The translations under genes were made by a program, and so were the position numbers. Below are positions 40,443-47,966 of a DNA stretch of 47,966 bases, piece after piece (within the stretch, counting starts at the first letter, position 1; each line of letters opens with the position of its first letter). The notes beneath the pieces were generated by a model, which saw nothing but the letters and a program-made list of their open reading frames with translations, was not told the DNA's origin and did no database searches. This DNA is from Methylophaga muralis. Its GTDB lineage: Bacteria; Pseudomonadota; Gammaproteobacteria; Nitrosococcales; Methylophagaceae. The DNA lies in NCBI RefSeq assembly GCF_001720165.1, contig NZ_MCRI01000019.1, forward strand, positions 1 to 47,966, written 5' to 3'.

Positions 40443-42116
40443 ATGCTGACACCTAAACGAATCCATGCCCTGCCCTTACAACTTGCTAACCAGATTGCGG
40501 CTGGCGAAGTTATCGAACGACCGGCTTCGGTCATCAAAGAACTGGTGGAGAATAGCCTTGATGCTGCCGCCACCGAAATCGAAGTCACTATTGAAGGATC
40601 CGGCAGCCAATTAATCCAGGTTCGGGATAACGGTTTCGGCATTCATCCTGATGATCTCGGTTTAGCGTTAAGCCGTCATGCCACCAGCAAAATTTCATCC
40701 AGTGACCAGTTGAGTCAGATTGCCAGTTTGGGGTTTCGTGGCGAAGCCTTGCCAAGTATTAGCTCAGTTTCCAATTTAAGTCTGGTTTCCAGACAGCATG
40801 ACAGTGAGTGTGGCTGGCTAATTCATCATGAAGAAGATAGTGCAGCACCGGTGGCACATCCTCCCGGAACAACCGTTGCCGTGCGTGATTTGTTTTTTAA
40901 TCTACCGGCTCGACGCCGCTTTCTTCGTAGTGCTCGTACCGAACAGCAACAAATCCTAACTACATTGCAACGTCTGGCATTAAGTCGGTTTGATGTACGT
41001 TTTCAATGTGATTTAAATGGCCAACAAAAATTAAATCTGCCGATTGCTGAAACGCAGGCACAACAATTGGTCCGAGTCGGCAAGATCTGTGGTCAAGCTT
41101 TTGTCAAACAGGCATTGGTCATTGATCAACAGTTTGATTTTATCGACATCAAAGGCTGGTTGGGGCATACCGAAACGCACCGACCACAGGCCGATCAGCA
41201 ATACTTCTTTATTAACGGTCGTGTTATTCGTGATCGCCTGATCAGCCAGGTAATTCGCCAAGCCTATGCAGAGTTGATTCCACCGGGTCGGCATCCGGTC
41301 TATGTTTTATACATGACTATTCCACTGGATCGGGTTGACGTGAATGTTCATCCAACCAAACACGAAGTGCGCTTTCGGGAGACCCGACTGATTCATGGAT
41401 TAATTCATCGTGCTGTGAGTGATGAATTACATCAGCAAATCAACACCAAGTTGTCTCCAACATCATCACCAGTGGAGCAGCAGATTGCAGAATCTTCTTC
41501 CAGCTATCAGCGACATAATTTATCAAGCGTAAACGCTGCATCCCCCATTCAGACCTTGTTTCCAGTAAATCACGCTGCTCCAACAGATGCATTTCAGTTA
41601 GTTCAGCTGCTACATCAACGCTTCGCCTGGGTGCGTTTTCGGCAGCAAAATTATCTGATTGATTTACCCAAGGCCCTAGCAAATTCGCGCCAACAGCAAT
41701 TTGCCAGTGAGTTGCAACAACTGCCATTAAAAAGCAGACCGATATTGGTACCACTGAATATCGCTTGTACTGCTGCTCAGCAAAAAGCTGTTACTGAACA
41801 TCAAAGTTTGCTCAATGAATTTGGCTTTGAGTTACAACCCCAAGACATGTCCCTGACCATTAAAAAAATACCGATTGTGTTGGCACAATTGGATTTGAAT
41901 ACTATGTTGAGCAGCGTGATTGATGCGCTTAACCAAAAAAATATCGACGCCATCTCGCTTGGCCAACATCTGTTGAACTTGTTACATACGACTGACCAAC
42001 TTCAACTCCAACAAGCTGAACAATGGCTGCAAAATGCCTCACCACAAAAATCTATTGAACAGCCTTGGTGCCGGGAACTTGATTTGCTAACACTTGGTAG
42101 CTTATTCTCGGACTGA
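40443..42116 (+). CDS. mutL: DNA mismatch repair protein MutL
   Basis: A 557-residue GHKL ATPase coordinating mismatch repair. N-terminal motifs are ANQIAAGEVIERPASV, KELVENSLDA, RDNGFGI, HATSKI, GFRGEALPSI and GTTVAVRDLFFNLPARRRFL. A low-complexity Gln/Ser linker (about 335-380) precedes the dimerisation domain. The endonuclease motif DQHA-x2-E-x4-E is absent; the equivalent position reads NYLIDLPKALANSRQ, as in E. coli-type MutL that relies on MutH. ATG at 40443 is taken over a GTG two codons upstream; neither has a strong Shine-Dalgarno. Confidence 0.95.
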   Translation: MLTPKRIHALPLQLANQIAAGEVIERPASVIKELVENSLDAAATEIEVTIEGSGSQLIQVRDNGFGIHPDDLGLALSRHATSKISSSDQLSQIASLGFRGEALPSISSVSNLSLVSRQHDSECGWLIHHEEDSAAPVAHPPGTTVAVRDLFFNLPARRRFLRSARTEQQQILTTLQRLALSRFDVRFQCDLNGQQKLNLPIAETQAQQLVRVGKICGQAFVKQALVIDQQFDFIDIKGWLGHTETHRPQADQQYFFINGRVIRDRLISQVIRQAYAELIPPGRHPVYVLYMTIPLDRVDVNVHPTKHEVRFRETRLIHGLIHRAVSDELHQQINTKLSPTSSPVEQQIAESSSSYQRHNLSSVNAASPIQTLFPVNHAAPTDAFQLVQLLHQRFAWVRFRQQNYLIDLPKALANSRQQQFASELQQLPLKSRPILVPLNIACTAAQQKAVTEHQSLLNEFGFELQPQDMSLTIKKIPIVLAQLDLNTMLSSVIDALNQKNIDAISLGQHLLNLLHTTDQLQLQQAEQWLQNASPQKSIEQPWCRELDLLTLGSLFSD

Positions 42117-42143
42117 TTAAACATGCACTGAGGCGGTTTTCAC

Positions 42144-43262
42144 ATGGATCGAGCCCGTACTGGTTCCACAATAGTTGCAGCGATTTTGGCTGTTATCGTG
42201 ATATTCCTGTTTGGTTATTTGTTATGGAGTGACGCGCCGCCCAATCGCAGTGAACTCACTGTCGATCCTCCGATTGAAGTGATCGAGCCGGATTTACCGC
42301 TGGAAATTATCCGCTCCGCCGAACAAGAATTACCTGACAGTGACGCCATCCGTGAACGGGAAGCAGCAGAATTTGTGGATCAATTGGCTGGCGCTGATGA
42401 CAGCACCATTATTGTTAATGAATATCAGGATATGTTTGTCCGCCCGGATAGCATTATTGCCCTGCCAGAACTCGAGCAACGCACCACAACATTAAAAAGC
42501 CTTATGGATGATAAATCCCTTAGCGCCGATACTCCGCTGACACTGCGTTATACCGAAGAAATCAGAGAGCAAACCACCCTGCAACAACTGGAAACCGAAG
42601 AAGAGGATCATATTGCGCCTATCACCATTGTGACTGAACAAGGCGAGACCATTACGGCACCATTGGTCGAATTGCTGCAACGTGAAGATATCGATCAATC
42701 TGCCCCTGTAACCCAGATCCGCGAACAACAGCAAATCAAACAAATCAAAGCCAGCGAACTGGCAGATGCTGATATTGCAGAAGATCAACAAATGTCGGTC
42801 ACCATCAGCCGTGGTGTACAAAAACTGGATATCGCTGATTTAATTGATAGTGATAGTGCAGATATGCAGGACAGCCTGTTTTATCTGCATCGGGTAACTG
42901 AAGAAGATATTCAAGGACTTTGGGGAATCATTCAAACCGGTTTGATCCGTAATTTCCGTCAGGGGATCCGGCTGCAACGAAATGGTACTGAGCAGAAAGT
43001 CAGTGTGCTTATTCCAGCGGATGCCGATGAACCCTTACCCGATGGCCTAAGTTCTTTTTTAGGATTAATCCTGCATAAGAAAGTCTCAACCAGTTATGTG
43101 TATAACTTCAATACCCATACCATGGGACATGATCCTAATCTGATTCATCCCGGTCAGGAATTGATTCTAATCCGCTTTTCCGCTGAAGAATTAAAAGATA
43201 TTTACCAGTTCTTTGCCGAGCAACGCAGTAACGATTCGCAAACCTTTGCTATTGGTCGTTGA
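42144..43262 (+). CDS. Unrecognised membrane-anchored acidic protein with split LysM-like C-terminus
   Basis: A 372-residue protein I do not recognise. One N-terminal transmembrane helix (about 9-28) is followed by a long, strongly acidic, Gln/Glu/Asp-rich periplasmic region (30-240) containing loosely repeated QLET/VTEQ/REQQ segments. The C-terminus resembles a LysM fold split by an insertion: FYLHRVTEEDIQGLWGIIQTG (247-266) and VYNFNTHTMGHDPNLIHPGQ (319-338) match the two LysM halves, with about 50 residues between. It sits 27 bases after mutL, where miaA is usual. Peptidoglycan or septal binding, perhaps with the LysM amidase upstream, is an inference. Confidence 0.75.
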   Translation: MDRARTGSTIVAAILAVIVIFLFGYLLWSDAPPNRSELTVDPPIEVIEPDLPLEIIRSAEQELPDSDAIREREAAEFVDQLAGADDSTIIVNEYQDMFVRPDSIIALPELEQRTTTLKSLMDDKSLSADTPLTLRYTEEIREQTTLQQLETEEEDHIAPITIVTEQGETITAPLVELLQREDIDQSAPVTQIREQQQIKQIKASELADADIAEDQQMSVTISRGVQKLDIADLIDSDSADMQDSLFYLHRVTEEDIQGLWGIIQTGLIRNFRQGIRLQRNGTEQKVSVLIPADADEPLPDGLSSFLGLILHKKVSTSYVYNFNTHTMGHDPNLIHPGQELILIRFSAEELKDIYQFFAEQRSNDSQTFAIGR

Positions 43263-43336
43263 TGATAGTTGAGATCATCTTGATTGTGTTTGTGCTGGGC
43301 ATTATTGCCTTTGCATGGTGGTTTCCATTTGAGTGA
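43262..43336 (+). CDS. Candidate 24-residue single-helix microprotein
   Basis: An ATG overlapping the preceding stop codon (TGATG) opens a 24-codon frame made almost wholly of hydrophobic residues: IILIVFVLGIIAFAWWF, flanked by an acidic residue at each end. It looks like a single transmembrane helix translated by re-initiation. Its 3' half runs antisense through the last codons of the RND gene. No homologue can be claimed; it may be chance. Confidence 0.3.
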   Translation: MIVEIILIVFVLGIIAFAWWFPFE

Positions 43337-46300
43337 TACGGCGTTTGTTGAACTTGCCGTAACGTAACATCACACTTGGTAACACTAATAAGGTAAGCAA
43401 AGTAGACGAAATCAACCCCCCGATAATAATGGCGGCCATCGGCCCCATAATTTCGCGTCCCGGACTGTCCGCGTTTATGGCTATCGGAAGCATGGCCAAT
43501 GCTGTAACCAGCGCAGTGATCAAAATGGATGGCAGACGCTCAAGCGCACCTTGAATAGCGGTTTCCATAACCCAGGATTTACCTTCGACTTCAATCAGAT
43601 GTTGATAGTGTGACACCAGCATAATGGCATTACGTAAGGTAATACCGAACAGCGTCACAAACCCCACCAGTGAACCGATGGATAACACGCCTCCGGTTAA
43701 CCATGCAGCTACTACACCACCCAATAATGAGAACGGTAGGTTAAGTAAAACCAGCCAGGTATTTCGCACACTTTTAAGTGCCATATACAATAAAATCAAC
43801 ACCACTAGTCCCACCAGAATGGAATGCACTAACAAATCCTTACGTGATTCCGCTTCCGCCACAGCCGTACCAGTAAACTCAGGATAGGTGTCTGCATCAA
43901 ACTGTACTTCCTGATGCACTCGCTGCTGTAATTCGTTAAAAAACGATCGTAAATCACGACCACTGACATTACAGGTGATGGTTTGCAAGCGTTGTGCACC
44001 ATGATGCAAAATCGCATGACGGCCGGAAACTTGCTGTATGTCGGCAACATCACCTAACGTCAGCATGCGCCCATCCATAGTTCGTAATGGCAGATCTAAT
44101 AAATGATGTGGCTGCTCACGTAATTGCGGTGGCAATACCACAAAAATATCGAATAACCGATTACCTTCAGCAATTTGCCCAACCTTGATGCCATCAAAAG
44201 CGGCTTTAATGTTTTGCATCACCGTGGCAGGTTGCAGGCCCCATTTCGGTAACTCTTCGAGCTTTATACGCACCTGCAATTGTGGCTCACCTGGAGGTGC
44301 ACGTAATTGAATATCGGTTGCGCCCTCAATATCGGCCATCACTGCAGCGACTTCACGCGCCTTGTAATCCAGCGCATCGAGATCATTACCATAAATATTC
44401 ACAACTACTGGCGAAGTGTAGCCGGATATGGTCTCGTCGATACGCTCGGTCAGGAAGGTATTAACCTCTGAACTAATGCCGGGAAAGGTTTCCAATATCT
44501 CGCGAATTTCATCCAGAATCGCTTGCTGCTCCGGGCCTGAAAGCGGTTCAAGATCCACTTCGTATTCGCTGTAGTGAGTGCCAAACGTGTCAGCACCACG
44601 CTCTGCTCGTCCCGCCCATTGGGATGTTGCTCGCACCCCAGGAATAGCAGCAACCTGTTGCTCAATCAAACCACCAATGCGCAAAGATTCCTGCAATGAT
44701 GTGCCAGGCACACTGGCAGTATGGATAATGTAATGACCTTCTCGCAGTTCAGGTAAAAACCGACCACCAAAAAAAGGCAACAAACTGGCTCCTGCCACAC
44801 AAAATATCAGCACCGCCAACATCATTAATTTGGGAAACTGACAAGTCACTCGCAATATCCGGCCGTAACCGATTTGTAACCAGTGAATCAATGGCGGCTC
44901 GGTAGTGCGTGTTACACCAATCCGGCTTAACAAGGTGTGACAAAGCGCCGGGGTAACAGTTAACGCTACGAGTAGGGATGCCAGAATCGCCAGAATATAA
45001 GCCTGGCCTAATGGCTCGAACATTCGTCCCGCCACGCCGCCAAGCGTTAATAACGGCACGAACACCAGCATTACAATCAAACTGGCATAGACCACCGAAC
45101 CTCGCACCTCCATAGAGGCTTCATAGACGATTTGAATAACTGGCCGTGGTTCTTTTAACGCGGCGTTTTCCCGCAATCGACGAAAGATATTTTCGGTATC
45201 AATAATGGCATCATCGACCACTTCACCAAGGGCAATCGCCAAACCGCCCAGCACCATAATATTAATATTGACGCCAAATTCGAGCAGCACGATTAAGGCC
45301 GCAAACAACGACAACGGAATCGCTGTCATCGAAATAATGGCGGTGCGTAAATTAAACAGAAATAAAAACAGCACCAATAACACCAAAGCGCCCCCGACCA
45401 GCAAGTGGTGACGAATATTAGCCAGTGAAGTTTGAATGTAGTTGGCCGGGCGGAATAGATCCGCATGCAACTCAATACCATCAACCTCAAAGCCATCGCG
45501 AAACTCGTTCAAAGCAGTTTCAATACCTTGCGTTACCGCCAGCGTATTGGCTTTATATTGGCCGATAACCATCAACACAATGCCTGCCTTACCGCCAATG
45601 GCTGCACCGCCGATTGCAGGGGCAGCGCCATATTCAATCGTAGCGACATCCCCTAGATATAAAACCGACTGGCCTTGCTGACGAATCACCACTTTTTCCA
45701 TCGCTTTGGCAGTGACGGGCTGACCGATAACTTGAAGCATCATGCGTTGGTTGGCGTTTTCAATAAAACCGCTGCCCTGCAATGCTGTGGCTTCACGCGC
45801 AGCGGCAATAATGTCTAATGCGGATAATTGATACATAGCCAGCTTTTGCGGATCCAGCTGAATTTGCATTTGTCGTTCAGCACCACCAAACACATTGATA
45901 TCGGCCACACCATCTACCGCAAGCAACCTCGGTGTTAAAGTCCAATCCACCATTTCGCGCAGCCGCATCAAGCTCTGCTGATCAGATGTCAAACCGATGG
46001 TCATGATGGTGCCGGAAGAGGACTCAAGCGGCACCATCAAGGCTGGTCCGACGCCTTGCGGCAACTGGCCTTGCGCTGGCATTAAGCGTTCAGAGACTAG
46101 TTGACGGTTAAGATAAATATCAGTGCGATCTTCAAAGGTAATAATGACCACTGATAAACCGGGCGTTGATGAGGAGCGGACAAACATCACATCCGGTAAG
46201 CCTCCCAGCGCATTCTCAATAGGCTGGGTAACCAGTGTTTCCACCTGTTCGGCGGTAAAGCCCGACGCTTCCGTTTGAATAATCACTTGTTTAGGCGCGA

Positions 46301-46424
46301 ACTCAGGAAATACATCCAGACTGGCTTTATAAATCTGATAACAGCCATAACCCAGCATCAACAAAGCTAATGCCAGCACCACTCCTCGTGCCCGAACCGA
46401 AAAAGCAACCAAATGAGAGAGCAT
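43302..46424 (-). CDS. RND efflux permease, CzcA/CusA-like
   Basis: A 1040-residue inner-membrane proton-driven exporter with the RND layout: a first helix (about 13-32), a large periplasmic loop, helices 2-7 (about 335-545), a second loop and helices 8-12 (about 865-1025). TM4 carries acidic residues in GEVVDDAIIDTENIF (about 398-412) for proton relay. The HME-type N-terminus (DVFPEFAPKQVIIQTEASG) and the 1040 length favour the heavy-metal branch. However TM4 lacks the DFG start typical of CzcA/CusA, so the substrate is uncertain. AGGA precedes the ATG. It follows its adaptor by 46 bases; no outer-membrane channel gene is present. Confidence 0.9.
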   Translation of the reverse strand: MLSHLVAFSVRARGVVLALALLMLGYGCYQIYKASLDVFPEFAPKQVIIQTEASGFTAEQVETLVTQPIENALGGLPDVMFVRSSSTPGLSVVIITFEDRTDIYLNRQLVSERLMPAQGQLPQGVGPALMVPLESSSGTIMTIGLTSDQQSLMRLREMVDWTLTPRLLAVDGVADINVFGGAERQMQIQLDPQKLAMYQLSALDIIAAAREATALQGSGFIENANQRMMLQVIGQPVTAKAMEKVVIRQQGQSVLYLGDVATIEYGAAPAIGGAAIGGKAGIVLMVIGQYKANTLAVTQGIETALNEFRDGFEVDGIELHADLFRPANYIQTSLANIRHHLLVGGALVLLVLFLFLFNLRTAIISMTAIPLSLFAALIVLLEFGVNINIMVLGGLAIALGEVVDDAIIDTENIFRRLRENAALKEPRPVIQIVYEASMEVRGSVVYASLIVMLVFVPLLTLGGVAGRMFEPLGQAYILAILASLLVALTVTPALCHTLLSRIGVTRTTEPPLIHWLQIGYGRILRVTCQFPKLMMLAVLIFCVAGASLLPFFGGRFLPELREGHYIIHTASVPGTSLQESLRIGGLIEQQVAAIPGVRATSQWAGRAERGADTFGTHYSEYEVDLEPLSGPEQQAILDEIREILETFPGISSEVNTFLTERIDETISGYTSPVVVNIYGNDLDALDYKAREVAAVMADIEGATDIQLRAPPGEPQLQVRIKLEELPKWGLQPATVMQNIKAAFDGIKVGQIAEGNRLFDIFVVLPPQLREQPHHLLDLPLRTMDGRMLTLGDVADIQQVSGRHAILHHGAQRLQTITCNVSGRDLRSFFNELQQRVHQEVQFDADTYPEFTGTAVAEAESRKDLLVHSILVGLVVLILLYMALKSVRNTWLVLLNLPFSLLGGVVAAWLTGGVLSIGSLVGFVTLFGITLRNAIMLVSHYQHLIEVEGKSWVMETAIQGALERLPSILITALVTALAMLPIAINADSPGREIMGPMAAIIIGGLISSTLLTLLVLPSVMLRYGKFNKRRITQMETTMQRQ

Positions 46425-46470
46425 CCGTGTTCCTGTTTAGTTAGCGTATATGGGCTTACAAGTATGGCGA

Positions 46471-47544
46471 CTAGTCATCATCATCGTCTTCATCATGAAT
46501 TTGCCATTTGAATTCTTCCGATAACAACGTCTGAGCGCCGGTAGTTACGATTTCATCTCCCGGATAAATGCCATGTTGCAGAAAAACCCCTGCAACTGAT
46601 TCAATGCCATCGATCAATGAAATCCGCTGAAAACGCTCTTTGTCGAGTTGCAAATAAGCCCAAGGCTGGCCCGCGTACCAGATAACTGATTGATACGGGA
46701 TGATAACGCCTGACAATGCTGTGTCAGAATTTGGCACCCAGACTTGTAACTGGCTCCCCTCTCTTAAATGCGCTGTTTTATTCAGGAAATACCATGTTTC
46801 GCCACTCAACACCGGATCAGCGGCAAATGCTGCAGCGACTAACTGAGCCTGGCCAACCGTGTCGGGTTGATTATTTTGCTGCCAACGGATGGTGCTTACC
46901 TTTTGGTTCAGACTTTGATTCACTGGAAGCGTAAGTTTTAATAAAGTATGTTCCCGAGCCATCAAAAGATTAAATTCATCACTGCCTTTGATCACCCAAT
47001 CAGCGATAGGCTGCGGCCATTGATGGCGTATTTCAGCGTGACAATTTTTGACCAGTTGTTGTTTTGATTCTACTTCGGCTTGCGCTTGAGTCAGATTGGT
47101 TTGGGCGAAGTGAACTTCTTTTGATGCCACGCTGCCGGTGGCTTGTTGCAGGGTTTTCAGTCGCGCTAATTCTTTATTCATACCCTGTTCGTTCACCTGA
47201 GCGAGGCGCTGGGTCATTTCAAGCTCTGTACAACGGGAACGAGCCAATCTCATATCTTGAGTGGGCAACACCACAGCAACCGCCCGCATCTCAGGAGTAA
47301 AGAAACTCACCATCAGTTTTTGGCTTTTAATCGCGGCCATTTCCTGCGCCGCTTCAGACAGCTCAACCGACAGCGCAGAATGATGCGTTAAAGTATTATC
47401 TTCATCATCATCGCCCTCAGAATTTTCAGCAGCGTCGAAAGCAGTCTGGTTTCGCTCAACAATGAAAGGCAAAACAAAATATAGCGCTACAATTACCGCT
47501 AAAACACTGATGACCCACAACAAAACACGTCTATTGGACTTCAT
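46471..47544 (-). CDS. RND efflux periplasmic adaptor subunit
   Basis: A 357-residue membrane-fusion protein. A transmembrane anchor (about 7-28) is followed by an acidic/His stretch (GDDDEDNTLTHH, about 44-55). A helical hairpin of coiled coil (about 105-170, LARLKTLQQATGSVASKEVHFAQTN) and beta-barrel/membrane-proximal domains follow (HLREGSQLQVWVP, GIYPGDEIVTTGAQTLL). The tail is seven almost purely acidic residues (DEDDDDD, 351-357). The adaptor-permease gene order is typical of metal efflux systems, and the acidic patches could bind metal ions; this is inference. A promoter candidate lies at 47581-47609. Confidence 0.88.
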   Translation of the reverse strand: MKSNRRVLLWVISVLAVIVALYFVLPFIVERNQTAFDAAENSEGDDDEDNTLTHHSALSVELSEAAQEMAAIKSQKLMVSFFTPEMRAVAVVLPTQDMRLARSRCTELEMTQRLAQVNEQGMNKELARLKTLQQATGSVASKEVHFAQTNLTQAQAEVESKQQLVKNCHAEIRHQWPQPIADWVIKGSDEFNLLMAREHTLLKLTLPVNQSLNQKVSTIRWQQNNQPDTVGQAQLVAAAFAADPVLSGETWYFLNKTAHLREGSQLQVWVPNSDTALSGVIIPYQSVIWYAGQPWAYLQLDKERFQRISLIDGIESVAGVFLQHGIYPGDEIVTTGAQTLLSEEFKWQIHDEDDDDD

Positions 47545-47580
47545 TATCTATTTGCTGCCCTGCTGCAAAAATCACACGGC

Positions 47581-47609
47581 ATTACAGCATGACTACATAA
47601 TTGTCACAA
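47581..47609 (-). promoter_or_regulatory. Candidate promoter of the efflux operon
   Basis: On the minus strand TTGTGA (47604-47609) and TGTAAT (47581-47586) are separated by 17 bases, with four and five consensus matches. It lies 36 bases before the adaptor start. The 17-base spacing argues against a MerR-type metal-sensor promoter, which usually has 19-20. Confidence 0.45.
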
Positions 47610-47638
47610 GGAGAACTTCCTACATCCACTCACAGGAC

Positions 47639-47667
47639 TTGACAGCTAGTTAAGGGACGGGTTTAAT
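47639..47667 (+). promoter_or_regulatory. Promoter of tRNA-Phe
   Basis: A perfect TTGACA (47639-47644) and TTTAAT (47662-47667), 17 bases apart, lead to a start near 47674, about seven bases before the mature tRNA. The C-rich stretch CCGCACC just after the -10 resembles the GC discriminators of stringently controlled stable-RNA promoters. Confidence 0.75.
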
Positions 47668-47680
47668 ACCGCACCTTGTT

Positions 47681-47756
47681 GGCTCGATAGCTCAGTTGGT
47701 AGAGCAAGGGATTGAAAATCCCTGTGTCCCTGGTTCGATTCCAGGTCGAGCCACCA
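47681..47756 (+). tRNA. tRNA-Phe (GAA)
   Basis: A 76-nt cloverleaf with encoded CCA (47754-47756). The acceptor stem pairs 47681-47687 with 47746-47752. The anticodon loop TTGAAAA holds GAA at 47714-47716 inside a 5-bp stem (47707-47711 with 47719-47723). The T arm has the standard GGTTCGATTCC. It reads phenylalanine codons UUU and UUC. It has its own promoter and terminator. Confidence 0.98.
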
Positions 47757-47764
47757 TCGAATTC

Positions 47765-47796
47765 AAAGCCTGATATGTTTTCATATCAGGCTTTTT
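47765..47796 (+). terminator. Intrinsic terminator after tRNA-Phe
   Basis: A perfect 13-bp stem (47765-47777 with 47782-47794), a TTTT loop and a terminal T-run (47792-47796) lie nine bases after the tRNA. The remaining bases to 47966 contain no gene that I can support. Confidence 0.9.
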
Positions 47797-47936
47797 CGTT
47801 TCTAACGATCGAGCGTTGCAATTTAACAACATTCACATATTTCCTTAATATATACGCAAGAGTGGTTACCTAAAAAGTACTTCTCTGCCGCATAAATCCC
47901 AAAATCCAAGTAAGTTAGCAAAACTTTACACTCTGC

Positions 47937-47955
47937 TATCAAAGAACCTTTGATA
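47937..47955. repeat. Perfect 8-bp inverted repeat, possible operator
   Basis: Two perfect 8-bp arms (47937-47944 and 47948-47955) flank three bases in the AT-rich stretch after the tRNA-Phe terminator. It has the size and symmetry of a repressor site for a gene beyond the window edge. No T-run follows. Confidence 0.5.
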
Positions 47956-47966
47956 CGAGAATTTCG

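Noticed and set aside
47681-47966. tRNA-Phe as an attachment site for an integrated element
   Set aside because: No integrase and no direct repeat of the tRNA 3' end are visible; the tRNA is followed by its own terminator, and the window ends too soon.

Overview
The window is a dense chromosomal stretch of a gammaproteobacterium, with almost no intergenic space and many start/stop overlaps. Conserved blocks support this: mlaFEDCB-ibaG-murA-hisGDC, ftsK-lolA-rarA next to trxB, tsaE-amiB-mutL, and pilT-yggS-proC-yggT-metXW. A MxaD-type periplasmic protein followed by a YVTN beta-propeller gene points to a methylotroph; a Methylophaga-like organism is my best guess, inferred from gene content and not from a database search. 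I see no prophage, insertion sequence, CRISPR array or rRNA. No gene-free stretch exceeds about 210 bases.

Layout. 1-3.4 kb (minus): an OmpA-type lipoprotein and the twitching ATPases pilU and pilT. 3.4-8.0 kb (plus): yggS-proC-yggT, then metX-metW-pyrE. 8.0-9.5 kb: a TauE/SafE permease and a divergent DUF4124 coiled-coil protein. 9.5-17.0 kb (minus): one long apparent operon running from mlaF down to hisC, joining lipid transport, peptidoglycan synthesis and histidine synthesis. 17.2-19.5 kb (plus): mxaD-like gene, a frameshifted beta-propeller gene with a strong terminator hairpin inside its signal-peptide codons, and rsmJ. 19.5-23.8 kb (minus): ftsK-lolA-rarA. 24-26.6 kb (plus): trxB, a universal stress protein and a diguanylate cyclase. 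26.6-28.1 kb (minus): an M48 protease and a small cytochrome c.

28.2-33.8 kb (plus): orn, followed by a tightly overlapping DNA-repair cluster: a DUF2256 zinc-ribbon-like protein, a fused DEDDh exonuclease/GIY-YIG nuclease, a DUF3429 membrane protein, an Fe-S photolyase of the CryB/PhrB type, and a classical photolyase with a one-base frameshift. 33.9-36.9 kb (minus): a Tat-exported PhoX-type phosphatase and queG. 36.9-43.3 kb (plus): nnrE/nnrD fusion, tsaE, amiB, mutL and an unrecognised membrane-anchored protein with a split LysM-like C-terminus. 43.3-47.5 kb (minus): an RND efflux permease and its adaptor, without an outer-membrane partner. 47.7 kb: tRNA-Phe with a near-consensus promoter and a strong terminator.

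The most interesting points are the light-damage repair cluster with its exonuclease-GIY-YIG fusion, the terminator embedded in the beta-propeller signal sequence, the two matching single-C frameshifts, and the uncharacterised LysM-like protein after mutL. No wholly new system can be claimed from sequence reading alone.
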